From assembly GCA_028281765.1 (NCBI GenBank), contig JANQJF010000076.1, forward strand, positions 1 to 64,000: a DNA stretch of 64,000 nt. Direction: 5' to 3'. Numbering within the stretch: position 1 is the stretch's first letter; every line of letters begins with the position of its first letter. Position numbers and translations under genes: made by a program. This stretch comes from Planctomycetota bacterium (GTDB taxonomy: Bacteria > Planctomycetota > UBA1135 > UBA2386). Positions 45,939 through 54,269 of this stretch are shown here, in pieces. Under the pieces are notes generated by a model. That model was given only the letters and a program-made list of their open reading frames with translations, ran no database searches and had not been told where the DNA came from.

Positions 45939-46823
45939 CTACGGGGTGGGCACGAGCAACCGCAGATCCGCGCCTTCGAGCGAGATCTCGGCCGGCGTGT
46001 GGCCGTGCGCGTCGCCGTCGACCTGGCACGGCACGGGCGCGTCCGACGCGACGCGGACGGATCGTGCGGTGCAGATCTCGACGTCGCGACCCGGGCGGAG
46101 CGAGCCGCGAAATGCCCGCCACGTCGCGCCGATATAGGCGAGGCGGGAGCGCTGGCGGAACGCGACGACGTGCAGCAGGCCGTCCTCGATGTCGATCGCG
46201 CCGGGCATCGTGAAGAACCCGCCGTAGTTGCGGATCCGCGTTACGAGGACTTCGCTGAGGTCTTCGATCGTCGTGCCGTCGTCGGTCTCGAGCCGAATGT
46301 GGTCGTCCGGCCAGCGCCGGATCACGTGGGTGACCGGCCCGGTCCACTTGAGCTTGCCGGCAGTGCCGGTGCGGACCTCGTCGAGGCGGTGGACCATCCG
46401 CGCATCGAGGCCGAACCCGGCGAAGAGCAGGAAGCGTCGCTCGTCGGCGCGGGCGATCGCGGCGTGGACCTCGCGCCCGTGGTCGATCAGCTCCGCGCAT
46501 CGATCGGGCGTGCGCGGCAGCTTCAGCTCGGCGGCGAGCACGTTGGCCGTGCCGAGCGGGAGCTGCGCGAGCCGCACGTCGAGATCAGTCAGGCCGTTGA
46601 GGACTTCGTTGACCGTGCCGTCGCCACCGACCGCGACCGCGGCGTAGCAGTCGTCCGCGCGCAGCGCGGCCGCCAGCTCGCGCGCGTGGCCCGCGCGTTC
46701 GGTGAAGTGCAGCTCGGCCGCAAGCCCGCGCGAGTCGAGGTGCCGCGCCAGCTCGGGGGCGATCTGCCGACCCTTGCCGCCGCCGGCGATCGGGTTGGCG
46801 AGGATGTGGACGCAACGGGACAC
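45939..46823 (-). CDS. diacylglycerol/lipid kinase family protein
   Basis: 294 residues if started at GTG 46823, which puts the conserved start just before VHILANPIAGGGKG; ATG 46871 adds 16 residues of no family pattern. The catalytic motif GGDGTVNEVLNGL and the second LPLGTANVLA are typical of DagK/YegS-type soluble lipid kinases that phosphorylate diacylglycerol or related lipids. The C-terminal domain is beta-rich. As the first gene of a three-gene run with kdsA and a kinase, it may recycle lipid during envelope synthesis. Confidence 0.85.
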   Translation of the reverse strand: MSRCVHILANPIAGGGKGRQIAPELARHLDSRGLAAELHFTERAGHARELAAALRADDCYAAVAVGGDGTVNEVLNGLTDLDVRLAQLPLGTANVLAAELKLPRTPDRCAELIDHGREVHAAIARADERRFLLFAGFGLDARMVHRLDEVRTGTAGKLKWTGPVTHVIRRWPDDHIRLETDDGTTIEDLSEVLVTRIRNYGGFFTMPGAIDIEDGLLHVVAFRQRSRLAYIGATWRAFRGSLRPGRDVEICTARSVRVASDAPVPCQVDGDAHGHTPAEISLEGADLRLLVPTP

Positions 46824-46881
46824 GCGCGAATCGTCGCAGCAGCGGACGTGCGATGAAAGCGTTCGCGTCATCGGCTATGCC

Positions 46882-47760
46882 ATGGGGGCGATGATCGTCG
46901 TCACCGGAAGCACGGGCTACCTGGGTCACTACGTCGTGCGTGAGCTCGACGCGCGCGGGGTGCCGCACTGCACGGCGGGCCGTGTGGCCGGCTGCGACGT
47001 GCGGATCGATCTGTTGGACCCCGCCTCGATCCGACCGGCGGTCGAAGGTCTGGCGCCGGCCACGATTCTCAACGTCGGCGCGCTGTCGGCGATGGGGGCG
47101 TGCGAGCAGGAGCCGGATCTCGCGATGCGCACGAATGCGCTCGCGGTCGCCGAGTGGGCCGCGCTCGGGGTCCGGCTCGTGCAGGTGTCGACCGACCTCG
47201 TGTTCGACGGGCGGAGCGCGCCCTACCTGCCGACCGGGGATGTGCAGCCGTTGAGCGCGTACGGGCGCAGCAAGGCCGAGGGGGAAGTCGCGGCGCTGCG
47301 CGCGGAGGACGCGCTCGTCGTACGCATTCCGCTGCTGTTCGGACCGAGTCACGACGGCGCGCACGGCGCCACGGACATGCTGCAGCCGGGTCGGTCGCTC
47401 GGTCTGTTCACCAACGAATACCGCACGCCGCTCCACGTCGCGGACGCCGCGCGACTGCTCGTCGATCTGGCGCTCGACGAGGCGCGTCGCGGCATCGTGC
47501 ACCTCGCCGGGCCGGAGCGGCTGTCACGGTGGGACTTCGCGCGCCGCTACGCCGAGATCGCGCACGTCGACGGGCGCGCGTGGCGTCCGACCGTCGCGGT
47601 TGATCCGTTGCGTCCGCGGGACGTCTCGATGATCAGTGACCTACGGATTGGGCGGTCGTTGGACGCGGCGCTCGATCCGGTAGAGTCGGCACGGACCCCT
47701 GACTCGATTCCTCGCCCTCATGAAGTTCATCCACAACGGTCTCGTCGCCAGCTCCACTGA
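46882..47760 (+). CDS. RmlD-like NAD(P)-dependent sugar-nucleotide reductase
   Basis: 292 residues from ATG 46882; ATG 46891 is also possible. The dinucleotide fold TGSTGYLGHYVV and the catalytic Tyr/Lys pair in SAYGRSKAEGE are those of extended short-chain dehydrogenases; STDLVFDG matches RmlD (dTDP-4-dehydrorhamnose reductase). Its last 14 codons overlap the start of the VOC gene in another frame, so the end may be extended past the native one. Divergent from the lipid kinase. The reductase may take part in surface deoxysugar synthesis. Confidence 0.82.
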   Translation: MGAMIVVTGSTGYLGHYVVRELDARGVPHCTAGRVAGCDVRIDLLDPASIRPAVEGLAPATILNVGALSAMGACEQEPDLAMRTNALAVAEWAALGVRLVQVSTDLVFDGRSAPYLPTGDVQPLSAYGRSKAEGEVAALRAEDALVVRIPLLFGPSHDGAHGATDMLQPGRSLGLFTNEYRTPLHVADAARLLVDLALDEARRGIVHLAGPERLSRWDFARRYAEIAHVDGRAWRPTVAVDPLRPRDVSMISDLRIGRSLDAALDPVESARTPDSIPRPHEVHPQRSRRQLH

Positions 47761-48097
47761 AAACGCCGAACGCTTCTTCGGCGGGCTCCTCGGTCTCGAC
47801 AAGACGCGCGAGAGCCAGCTGCCCGCCGCGATCTCCTCGGCGTTGTTCGGCGTCGATCAGGACATCGACCTCGTCTACTACGGCAACGACAGCATCGTCT
47901 TCGAGGTGTTCGTGACGGGCTGGGCGGAGCGGACCGACCGCAAGATCACCCACACGTGCATCGAGGTCGCGGACCGGGCCGACTTTCTGAAGCTCTGTCG
48001 CGAGCAGGGCTACGAAGTGCGGGAAGTGCCGAAGGGCGAGAAGGTGGTCGTCTTCATCGCGGACGCGGACGGCAACCTGTTCGAGATCGTCGGATAG
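47720..48097 (+). CDS. VOC (glyoxalase/dioxygenase-fold) protein
   Basis: 125 residues, one full VOC unit of two beta-alpha-beta-beta-beta modules. Candidate metal ligands are His5, Glu in FEVF, His in THTCIEV and Glu in LFEIVG. This H/E/H/E set fits a metal-binding glyoxalase-like or methylmalonyl-CoA-epimerase-like enzyme rather than a resistance protein. The start overlaps the end of the RmlD-like gene by 41 bases in a different frame. No reaction can be assigned. Confidence 0.85.
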   Translation: MKFIHNGLVASSTENAERFFGGLLGLDKTRESQLPAAISSALFGVDQDIDLVYYGNDSIVFEVFVTGWAERTDRKITHTCIEVADRADFLKLCREQGYEVREVPKGEKVVVFIADADGNLFEIVG

Positions 48098-48101
48098 GCG
48101 G

Positions 48102-48130
48102 CCCCGAGGAGGGGCTTTCGGCCCTCCGGG
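48102..48130 (+). terminator. hairpin after the VOC gene
   Basis: GGAGGG (48108-48113) pairs with CCCTCC (48122-48127) around GCTTTCGG, extended by CCCG/GGG outside a one-base bulge. It starts five bases after the stop and has no strong T-run. Confidence 0.5.
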
Positions 48131-48201
48131 ATTGCGGCTCTGGCGCCGATTCCTACTCTCACCGTCCCTTTTCCGGATCCCCCAAGCACCCCCTCTCTCC
48201 C

Positions 48202-49077
48202 ATGGCAGATCTCGACGGCCTCAAGCCCAACAAGGAATTCTTCACCGACGTCCCCCAAGAAACGGAGGGCTTCTTCCTCAAGGGCTCGAACCAGCTCGAC
48301 TGGGGCATGAAGAACCGCCTCGCGCGCATCTTCAACCCGAAGTCGGGCAACACCGTGATGCTCGCGTTCGACCATGGCTACTTCATGGGCGCGACGACCG
48401 GCCTCGAGCGGATCGACCAGACGATCAATCCGCTGATCCCGCACGCCGACACGCTGATGCTCACGCGGGGTGTGCTGCGCAGCATGGTGCCGGCGGACAC
48501 GCCGAAGTCGATCGTGCTGCGCGTCTCGGGCGGGCCGAGCATCCTCAAGGAGCTCTCCAACGAGGGCATCGCCGTCGACATCGAAGACGCGATTCGCCTC
48601 AACGTCTGCGCGATGGCCGTGCAGGTGTTCATCGGTGGGGAGTACGAGAAGGAATCGATCCTCAACATGACGAAGCTCGTCGACCTCGGCAACCGCTACG
48701 GCATCCCGGTGCTCGCGGTCACGGCGGTCGGCAAGGACATGGTGCGGGACGCGAAGTACTTCCGCCTCGCGACGCGCATCTGCGCCGAGCTCGGCGCGCA
48801 CTACATCAAGACCTACTACGTCGACGAGGACTTCGACACGGTCACGTCGTGCTGCCCAGTCCCGATCGTGATCGCCGGCGGCAAGAAGCGGCCGGAGCTC
48901 GACGCGCTGAAGATGGCGCGCAGCGCGATCGACGAAGGCGCGCGCGGCGTCGACATGGGCCGCAACATCTTCCAGTCGGACTCGCCGATCGCGATGCTCG
49001 AAGCGGTACGCGCGGTCGTGCACGAGGGTGCGTCGCCGGAGGCGGCGTTCGAGCTGTTCAACAGCAAGAAGGGGTAA
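48202..49077 (+). CDS. LsrF/DhnA-type class I aldolase or thiolase
   Basis: 291 residues. The protein is close in plan to LsrF (3-hydroxy-5-phosphonooxypentane-2,4-dione thiolase) and to archaeal-type class I aldolases: [18 protein letters not shown], an SGGPSIL phosphate loop, and the Schiff-base Lys in [12 protein letters not shown], with [16 protein letters not shown] near the end. LsrF cleaves the autoinducer-2 derived product; without lsrABCD or lsrK nearby a different aldolase reaction is as likely. Cytosolic. It ends in a clean hairpin. Confidence 0.82.
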   Translation: MADLDGLKPNKEFFTDVPQETEGFFLKGSNQLDWGMKNRLARIFNPKSGNTVMLAFDHGYFMGATTGLERIDQTINPLIPHADTLMLTRGVLRSMVPADTPKSIVLRVSGGPSILKELSNEGIAVDIEDAIRLNVCAMAVQVFIGGEYEKESILNMTKLVDLGNRYGIPVLAVTAVGKDMVRDAKYFRLATRICAELGAHYIKTYYVDEDFDTVTSCCPVPIVIAGGKKRPELDALKMARSAIDEGARGVDMGRNIFQSDSPIAMLEAVRAVVHEGASPEAAFELFNSKKG

Positions 49078-49093
49078 CGGGCGTCGTCGCCCG
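49078..49093 (+). terminator. perfect hairpin after the LsrF-like gene
   Basis: CGGGCG (49078-49083) pairs with CGCCCG (49088-49093) around TCGT, directly after the stop codon TAA (49075-49077). Confidence 0.55.
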
Positions 49094-49097
49094 TTGC

Positions 49098-49139
49098 GTG
49101 CCCTTGCCCGTGCCCTTGCCCGGGCACCGGCAGGGGCAC
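49098..49139. terminator. nested GTGCCC hairpin between convergent genes
   Basis: GTGCCCTTGCC (49098-49108) pairs with GGCAGGGGCAC (49129-49139), and inside it GTGCCC (49110-49115) pairs with GGGCAC (49122-49127) around a 6-base loop, giving a nearly continuous stem. It sits between the LsrF-like and RmlC-like gene ends and is one of the GTGCCC family. Confidence 0.6.
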
Positions 49140-49150
49140 GTGACAGGTTC

Positions 49151-49687
49151 CTACCCGCGCACGACTTCCCATATCTCTTCGCCGCAGAAGTCCCACGGCA
49201 GGCGGCCTTCGTCGCACTCGTCCTCCTCGACCGAGAACTGGACGTCGACGAAGTAGAGGATCGCCGCAGGTCGGTCGCCGAGATTGCGGCAGCCGTGCGC
49301 GACGCCCGGCGGGATCCGCACGAGCCGGTTGTTCCCGTCGCCGAGCATGAAGCGCATCGTCGCGCCTTCACTCGGGGAGCCCTCACGCGCGTCGTGCAGC
49401 ACGAGCAGAATGCGATCGCTCGGCGGCACGTACCAGACGTCGGTCTGGCGGCGGTGGAGGTGGAACGCCTTGATCGCGCCTGGCTCGACGACGCTGTAGT
49501 TCACCTGCCGCACGTCGAAGCCCTCGAGCTGGCCGTGCCGCCCTTCCGTCAGCCGACCGAGCTCCGTGATCGCGCCACCGTCATCGTTGAAGCGCTTCAG
49601 CTCGACGATCTCGACACCGTCGATCCGCGGCGAACCGCTGTAGTCCTGGTAGCCGAAGGCATCCTGCGCGCGGGGGTTGAGCTGCAT
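49151..49687 (-). CDS. dTDP-4-dehydrorhamnose 3,5-epimerase-like cupin
   Basis: 178 residues, the usual RmlC length. The catalytic His/substrate strand is AFHLHRRQTDVWYV, with RIPPGVAHGCRN as the second cupin motif and Tyr in the ILYFVDVQ strand. The C-terminus WDFCGEEIWEVVRG is a variant of the RmlC end. With the RmlD-like gene at 46882 it suggests deoxysugar-nucleotide synthesis, though rmlA and rmlB are absent here. A related cupin epimerase is possible. Confidence 0.85.
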   Translation of the reverse strand: MQLNPRAQDAFGYQDYSGSPRIDGVEIVELKRFNDDGGAITELGRLTEGRHGQLEGFDVRQVNYSVVEPGAIKAFHLHRRQTDVWYVPPSDRILLVLHDAREGSPSEGATMRFMLGDGNNRLVRIPPGVAHGCRNLGDRPAAILYFVDVQFSVEEDECDEGRLPWDFCGEEIWEVVRG

Positions 49688-49726
49688 GCCGGAAGCCTAG
49701 CTCCTGCCCCATCGAGGAACCAGGAC

Positions 49727-49800
49727 CCCGTGCTGCGCGTGCGCTTGCGCCTACGCCTGCGCGATGGTGCCCGTGCGCGGTCGTGTCCCGTGAACCGAAT
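49727..49800 (+). repeat. hexamer VNTR element, 4 units, copy 3
   Basis: CCCGTGCTGCGC (49727-49738), four hexamers GTGCGC, TTGCGC, CTACGC and CTGCGC (49739-49762), then GATGGTGCCCGTGCGCGG and further TGTCCCGTG units. It lies between the RmlC-like start and the terminator of the SUMF1 gene. Confidence 0.7.
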
Positions 49801-49837
49801 GCCGTGCCCGCAGGCCCTTCCTCGTCCCCCAAATGCA

Positions 49838-49870
49838 AACCGCCCGCGACCTCATCGGCCGCAGGCGGTT
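49838..49870 (-). terminator. intrinsic terminator of the SUMF1-domain gene
   Basis: On the minus strand AACCGCC plus TGCGGCC pairs with GGTCGCG plus GGCGGTT: a 14-bp stem with two wobble pairs around GATGA, followed by TGCATTT. It begins about 34 bases past the stop at 49905 and is the most conventional terminator in the window. Confidence 0.7.
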
Positions 49871-49904
49871 CGAAATCACGCGGCCGTTACCGCACGCGTC
49901 CGAC

Positions 49905-51818
49905 TCACTCGTTCCAGTCGAGCTTCATCTTCAGCGTGAACTTGTAGACCTTGCCACCGCTGACCTTCTTCTGCATCGGCACGCCGAACTCGAGGCGGGC
50001 CTCGTCGAGGCCGTCCTTGTCGCCGTCGATCGGCTGGACCGTCAGCTTGGCCTGGCCGTTCTCGTACTTGCCGCGGACGGACATCGCGATGTCGCACGGG
50101 AAGTGCTTCAGGTAGTTGCCGTCCTTGTCGCGCAGGATGTAGATCGGCTCGGTCGTCGGCACGACGCAGTCGCCGGGACGAAGGCGGATGAACTTGACCG
50201 ACTTGGCCTTGGACTTCGCGACGTCTTCCTCGGTGAGGCCGTACTGCTTGAGCACGCGGGCCCACTTCTGTTCGGTCTCGTCGTCGGACTCGCCCTTCTT
50301 GGCCTTCTTCTTGTCGGACTTCTTCTTGTCGTCCTTTTTCTTCTTCTTGGCCTCGGCCTTGGCCTTCTTCGCCTTCTTGGCGACGGCCTTGCGCGCATCC
50401 TTCCACGCGGCCGTGAGCTCCGGCGGAACGCCGTTGTGGCGGTAGGCCAGCGTGTAGATGCCGGTGTCGAGCTCGGGCTCCTTGATCTTCGTCGAGACCG
50501 CGAGCGTGCCGATCACGTGCGGGCGCTTCAGGGAGGACTGCTTGAACGCGGCCTGCGTCTTCGTGGCCTTGTTCGTGCCCATGTGGTTGACCGGCACGAA
50601 CGAGATCGCGTCATAGCCGGCGATCAGGTTCTTGTCGGTGAAGCGGTAGCGCTCGATCCCGACCTGGTCGAGCAGGTTCGGCTCACGCTCTTGGCCGAAG
50701 AACGAGCGGTCGTAGTCGAGCTGGATCAGCGACTGGATGAAGTCGCGGGCCGGCGCGGGGCTCTTCGCCGTGCGGAAGCCGAGGCCGCCACGGACCTGGT
50801 GACCACCCTGGGCGGCGCGCAGGCCGAGCAGCAGCTGTTCCTTCGTGCTCGAGTACCAGCCGCCCTTCGCGACGCGCCACGGGCCCTTCCATTCGGGGCG
50901 GTAGTGGAGGAGCGTCTCGATCCGCTGCGGCTGCTTCTTCTTGAGGTCGCGCCAGAGCTTGCTCTTGAGGAACGACTTCCGCTCGCGTTCGAACGCCTTG
51001 TCGTCGAACGGGAAGAAGCCAGGATCGCCGGTCCACTCGAACACGTGCAGGCACATGTCCTGGTGGCCGAACTTGCCTTCGGTCGCCTTGCCGTGATAGC
51101 CGACCGGGCGCGGCTTGTCGTAGCGGTTGCCGCGCTTGACCTGGAGGCCCTTGATGTCATCGCCCCACAGGAACAGTCGCTGCTCACCACCGGTCGCCGC
51201 GTAGATCCACTCGGCTTCGGTCGGCAGGCGCATGCCCGCCCAAGCGGCGTAGGCGATCGCGTCGCTCCACGACACCCAGACGACCGGGAACTCGTTCATG
51301 ACGGTCGCCGGCTCGGAGCGGGTGGCCTTCGTGGACGGGATCTTCCACGGCAGCTCCTTCCAGTGCTCCTTCCAGTACCGCAACGGACCCTCGGAGCCCG
51401 CGTCGGGGTGCTCCTTCTTGATGTCCGGGATGCGCTTCTCGTAGTCGTCTTCGCAGCCCCAGCGCCACCAGTCGAACGGGTAGCGATGGCCGGTGGCCTC
51501 GACGAAGATCTTGTACTGCTCCATCGTGATGACGTTCTTCGCCATCAGGAACGGAGCGACCTCGACCGTGCGCGGGCCGAGTTCGGACATCAGGCGACGC
51601 GCATCGTCGATGCGGCCGGCGACGTTGTACGGATGGAGCACCTCGAGTCCGGCCAGCATTTCCTTGGCGGTCTTGCCGACTCGGACTTGCCCCGCCTGCA
51701 CGGGGAGCATCGCATCCAGGATGGTCGGCATCGGCGTACCCTGCTGTGCGAGGAGGGCTTGGCCGGCTACCGAACCGAACACCACTGCCGCGGCTGCGCG
51801 GAGTCGCATCGGAGTCAT
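49905..51818 (-). CDS. exported SUMF1 (FGE-fold) protein with Lys-rich insert, likely non-catalytic
   Basis: 637 residues from ATG 51818 with a signal peptide ending QALLAQQ. The SUMF1 fold (about 40-345) is clear: MAKNVITMEQYKIFV, VWVSWSDAIAYAAWAGMRLP, TEAEWIYAATGG and VRGGLGFRTAK near its end. The paired Cys that formylglycine-generating enzymes need near the end of the fold are absent; the only Cys are in WGCEDD, MCLHVF, GDCVVP and FPCDIA. It therefore probably binds rather than oxidises. A highly Lys-rich segment (about 474-513) separates a C-terminal beta region (about 545-637). The protein is not likely to mature the sulfatase at 22647. Confidence 0.82.
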   Translation of the reverse strand: MTPMRLRAAAAVVFGSVAGQALLAQQGTPMPTILDAMLPVQAGQVRVGKTAKEMLAGLEVLHPYNVAGRIDDARRLMSELGPRTVEVAPFLMAKNVITMEQYKIFVEATGHRYPFDWWRWGCEDDYEKRIPDIKKEHPDAGSEGPLRYWKEHWKELPWKIPSTKATRSEPATVMNEFPVVWVSWSDAIAYAAWAGMRLPTEAEWIYAATGGEQRLFLWGDDIKGLQVKRGNRYDKPRPVGYHGKATEGKFGHQDMCLHVFEWTGDPGFFPFDDKAFERERKSFLKSKLWRDLKKKQPQRIETLLHYRPEWKGPWRVAKGGWYSSTKEQLLLGLRAAQGGHQVRGGLGFRTAKSPAPARDFIQSLIQLDYDRSFFGQEREPNLLDQVGIERYRFTDKNLIAGYDAISFVPVNHMGTNKATKTQAAFKQSSLKRPHVIGTLAVSTKIKEPELDTGIYTLAYRHNGVPPELTAAWKDARKAVAKKAKKAKAEAKKKKKDDKKKSDKKKAKKGESDDETEQKWARVLKQYGLTEEDVAKSKAKSVKFIRLRPGDCVVPTTEPIYILRDKDGNYLKHFPCDIAMSVRGKYENGQAKLTVQPIDGDKDGLDEARLEFGVPMQKKVSGGKVYKFTLKMKLDWNE

Positions 51819-51967
51819 AGGGGATCTTGCGAGAAGGGGTCTGAAGGGACGACTCCCGGATTCTCCGGACCAGGGCGAGCCGACGCAAGCCCTGAGCGCG
51901 GCCCGAGGGCGCGAAGCGATGGGCTGATGCCGCGAAGCCATGGCCGTGCGTCGATTCGCCCCGGGCG

Positions 51968-53008
51968 TCAGTGGGCGGTCGCCGCGAAGAGCGGGAGCGT
52001 CGCGCCGTCGACGAAAAAGCCCTTGCCCCGGGACTCCAGGCCGTCGGCGACCATGTGCGCGAGGTCCGGATCGAAGTGCTTCCCGGCCTCTTCGCGGAAG
52101 AATCCCACGATCTTGGGGATCGGCCACGCGGGCTTGTAGCTGCGCTCCTCGACGAGCGCGTCGTAGACCTCGGCGAGCACGAGGATCCGGCCGGCAAGCG
52201 CGACTTCGTCGCCGCGGAGGCCGCAGGGATAGCCGCGGCCATCCCAACGCTCGTGGTGCTGATAGACCCACTGGCGGACGTTTTCGCTGTCCTCGAGATC
52301 CGCGAGGATCTCGTAGCCGATCTGCGGGTGGGTGTTGATGACGGCGCGTTCGTCCGCCGTCAGCGGCCCTGCCTTGCAGAGGATCGACTTCGGGATCCCG
52401 ATCTTGCCGACATCGTGCAGCAGGCTCGCGAGGCGCAGCGCCTCGCGGTCCGAATCGCTGATTCCACAGCGAATTGCGAGGGTGTCGGTGTAGCCGACGA
52501 CGCGCTCGGAGTGGCCGGACGTCGTCGGATCCTTCGCCTCGACCATGCGTGGCACGACGCGCGCGAGCACGCGATTGCGGGCCTCGAGCGAGCGCGCGCG
52601 GCGGTCGATCGCTGCGGCAGCGACCGCCCGTCGGCACGTCTCGAGGAGCGCCATCGTGTCGATCGGCTTGACGAGGATCTCGGCGACCTGGCTGCGCAGC
52701 GCTTCGCATGCGTTGCCGAAGCTCGGGCGTCCGGTCAGCATGACCACCGGCACCGCCGGATGGACGTCCCGCGCCGCGGCCGCGATGTCGTAGCCGCGGG
52801 GCGCGTCGTCGAAGTAGAGGTCGGTCAGGACGAGGTCGAACGCTCCGGTGCGCAATCTACCGAGAGCGTTGTCGACGTCCTGAGTGCTCGTGACTTCGAA
52901 TCCGTCGGAGGACAGAATCTGGGTCAGAGCTTCGAGAGTGTTGGCTTCGTCGTCCGCAGCGAGCACGCGGACCGGCGAATCGGTTCGAAGATCTTGACTG
53001 AAATCCAC
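51968..53008 (-). CDS. response regulator with HD-GYP phosphodiesterase
   Basis: 346 residues from GTG 53008, which places the receiver domain at the start; ATG 53071 adds 21 unusual residues. The receiver domain (about 12-125) has AADDE and the phospho-Asp in VLTDLYF and Lys in LVKPID. The HD-GYP domain (about 165-330) has the HDVGKIG metal motif and HHERWDGRGYP, which keeps the GYP signature. It hydrolyses cyclic-di-GMP when phosphorylated. The cognate kinase is not adjacent; the NO-sensing kinase at 24876 is a candidate only by type. Confidence 0.93.
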   Translation of the reverse strand: MDFSQDLRTDSPVRVLAADDEANTLEALTQILSSDGFEVTSTQDVDNALGRLRTGAFDLVLTDLYFDDAPRGYDIAAAARDVHPAVPVVMLTGRPSFGNACEALRSQVAEILVKPIDTMALLETCRRAVAAAAIDRRARSLEARNRVLARVVPRMVEAKDPTTSGHSERVVGYTDTLAIRCGISDSDREALRLASLLHDVGKIGIPKSILCKAGPLTADERAVINTHPQIGYEILADLEDSENVRQWVYQHHERWDGRGYPCGLRGDEVALAGRILVLAEVYDALVEERSYKPAWPIPKIVGFFREEAGKHFDPDLAHMVADGLESRGKGFFVDGATLPLFAATAH

Positions 53009-53194
53009 AGGCGCGGAGTTCGTGCAGGAAGAAAAGCGTGTCGGTCGGCAGTGATGCCGCCGCCTGTCCACCGTAACCGCGGCGGGGTGGTTCTCAACAA
53101 TGATTGTCAGAGTTTGTCCACGTCGCGTTTACGGTGAAGCAGCGCTCTTACGAGTTCGGCCGCCCGCGTTGGGTCGCGTTTTTTCCACTCTTCG

Positions 53195-54169
53195 ATGACC
53201 ACAGATTCCGAATTGCATGCCAGGCCCGTAGCGGCGGACCGCGCTGGTGTTCGTCTCGATCGATTTTTGGCCGATCAACCCGAAGTCGGCACGCGCTCCG
53301 TGGCCAAGCGTCTGGTCGAATCCGGCGCGGTTTCGGTCGACGGCGTGCCCGAGAAGAAGATCAAGGCCGCGTTTTCGCTCGAGAGCGGTCAGGTCGTGCG
53401 ATTCCCGACGCCGCAGTTCGAGGACGACACCGAGCGCGAAGCGCCGCCGACGTTCACGCTGCGCGTCGTGTTCGAGGACTCGTATCTCCTCGTCATCGAC
53501 AAGCAGCCGGGACTCGTCGCGCACCGCCCCGAGCACTGCAAGGTCATCCCCCCGAACGTCGCCGACCTGGCAGTCGAACACTGCGGCCCCGGCCTGCCGC
53601 GGCTCGCGGGTGACGATCGTCCCGGCATCGTGCACCGGCTCGACAAGGACACGTCCGGCATCATGGTCGTGCCGAAGACCGACGAAGCGTTCCACTTCGT
53701 GCGTTCGCAGTTCAAGGCGCGAACGACCGTGAAGGAGTATCGCGCGATCGCGTTCGGCGAGCCGCGGTTCGATTCCGACTACGTCGAGAAGCGCCTCGCA
53801 CCGCACCCGCGCTTTGGGGATCGCATGGCCGTCGTGCAGGAGGGCGGGAAGGAGGCGTTGACCTACTACGAAGTCGTCGAGCGCTTCGCGGGCTTCACCG
53901 ATTTCCGCTGCAAGCCGAAGACCGGGCGTACGCACCAGATCCGCGTGCACATGATGAGCATCGGGCACTCGCTCGTCGGGGATCGGGTGTATCGATCTCG
54001 GAACGTCGTGAATCGTGAGCTGCCGAGGGGGGCGCCGGATCCGGGGCGGCAGTGTTTGCACGCCGAGCGGTTGACGCTGAAGCATCCGCGGACGCATGAG
54101 GAGATGCAGTTCGAGGCGGAGATGCCGGAGGATATGAAGGCGCTGCTGCGTTGGCTGCAGGCGCGGTAG
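53195..54169 (+). CDS. RluA-family ribosomal pseudouridine synthase with S4 domain
   Basis: 324 residues. An S4 RNA-binding domain (about 18-70: RLDRFLADQPEVGTRSVAKRLVESGAVSVDG) is followed by the catalytic domain with GIVHRLDKDTSGIMVV; Asp150 of RLD is the nucleophile. KPKTGRTHQIRVHM completes the RluA motifs. The S4 domain and length fit RluD or RluC, which modify 23S rRNA, but the exact target position cannot be chosen from sequence alone. The gene ends inside a perfect 22-bp inverted repeat. Confidence 0.93.
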   Translation: MTTDSELHARPVAADRAGVRLDRFLADQPEVGTRSVAKRLVESGAVSVDGVPEKKIKAAFSLESGQVVRFPTPQFEDDTEREAPPTFTLRVVFEDSYLLVIDKQPGLVAHRPEHCKVIPPNVADLAVEHCGPGLPRLAGDDRPGIVHRLDKDTSGIMVVPKTDEAFHFVRSQFKARTTVKEYRAIAFGEPRFDSDYVEKRLAPHPRFGDRMAVVQEGGKEALTYYEVVERFAGFTDFRCKPKTGRTHQIRVHMMSIGHSLVGDRVYRSRNVVNRELPRGAPDPGRQCLHAERLTLKHPRTHEEMQFEAEMPEDMKALLRWLQAR

Positions 54170-54190
54170 CGCCTGCAGCCAACGCAGCAG
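54143..54190 (+). terminator. perfect 22-bp inverted repeat spanning the stop codon
   Basis: The left arm (54143-54164) encodes the last residues LLRWLQA of the pseudouridine synthase; the right arm (54169-54190) is its exact reverse complement. The loop GGTA and the first right-arm base hold the stop TAG (54167-54169). No T-run follows. The stem is much longer than a normal terminator. Confidence 0.75.
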
Positions 54191-54191
54191 C

Positions 54192-54221
54192 CCCGTGCCC
54201 GTGCCTGTGCCCGTGCCCGGG
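54192..54221. repeat. (CCCGTG)n hexamer run
   Basis: Five hexamers: CCCGTG, CCCGTG, CCTGTG, CCCGTG and CCCGGG. The unit is the same as in the GTGCCC hairpins at 3839 and 49098, and it again follows a gene 3' end directly. Confidence 0.6.
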
Positions 54222-54269
54222 CAGCGAGCGTGAAGTGCGGTCCAGGCGCGCGCACGCTCGCGCTCGCGG

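Noticed and set aside
49905-51818. SUMF1 protein as the formylglycine-generating enzyme for the sulfatase at 22647
   Set aside because: The catalytic Cys pair is missing, it is exported, and it is 26 kb away.
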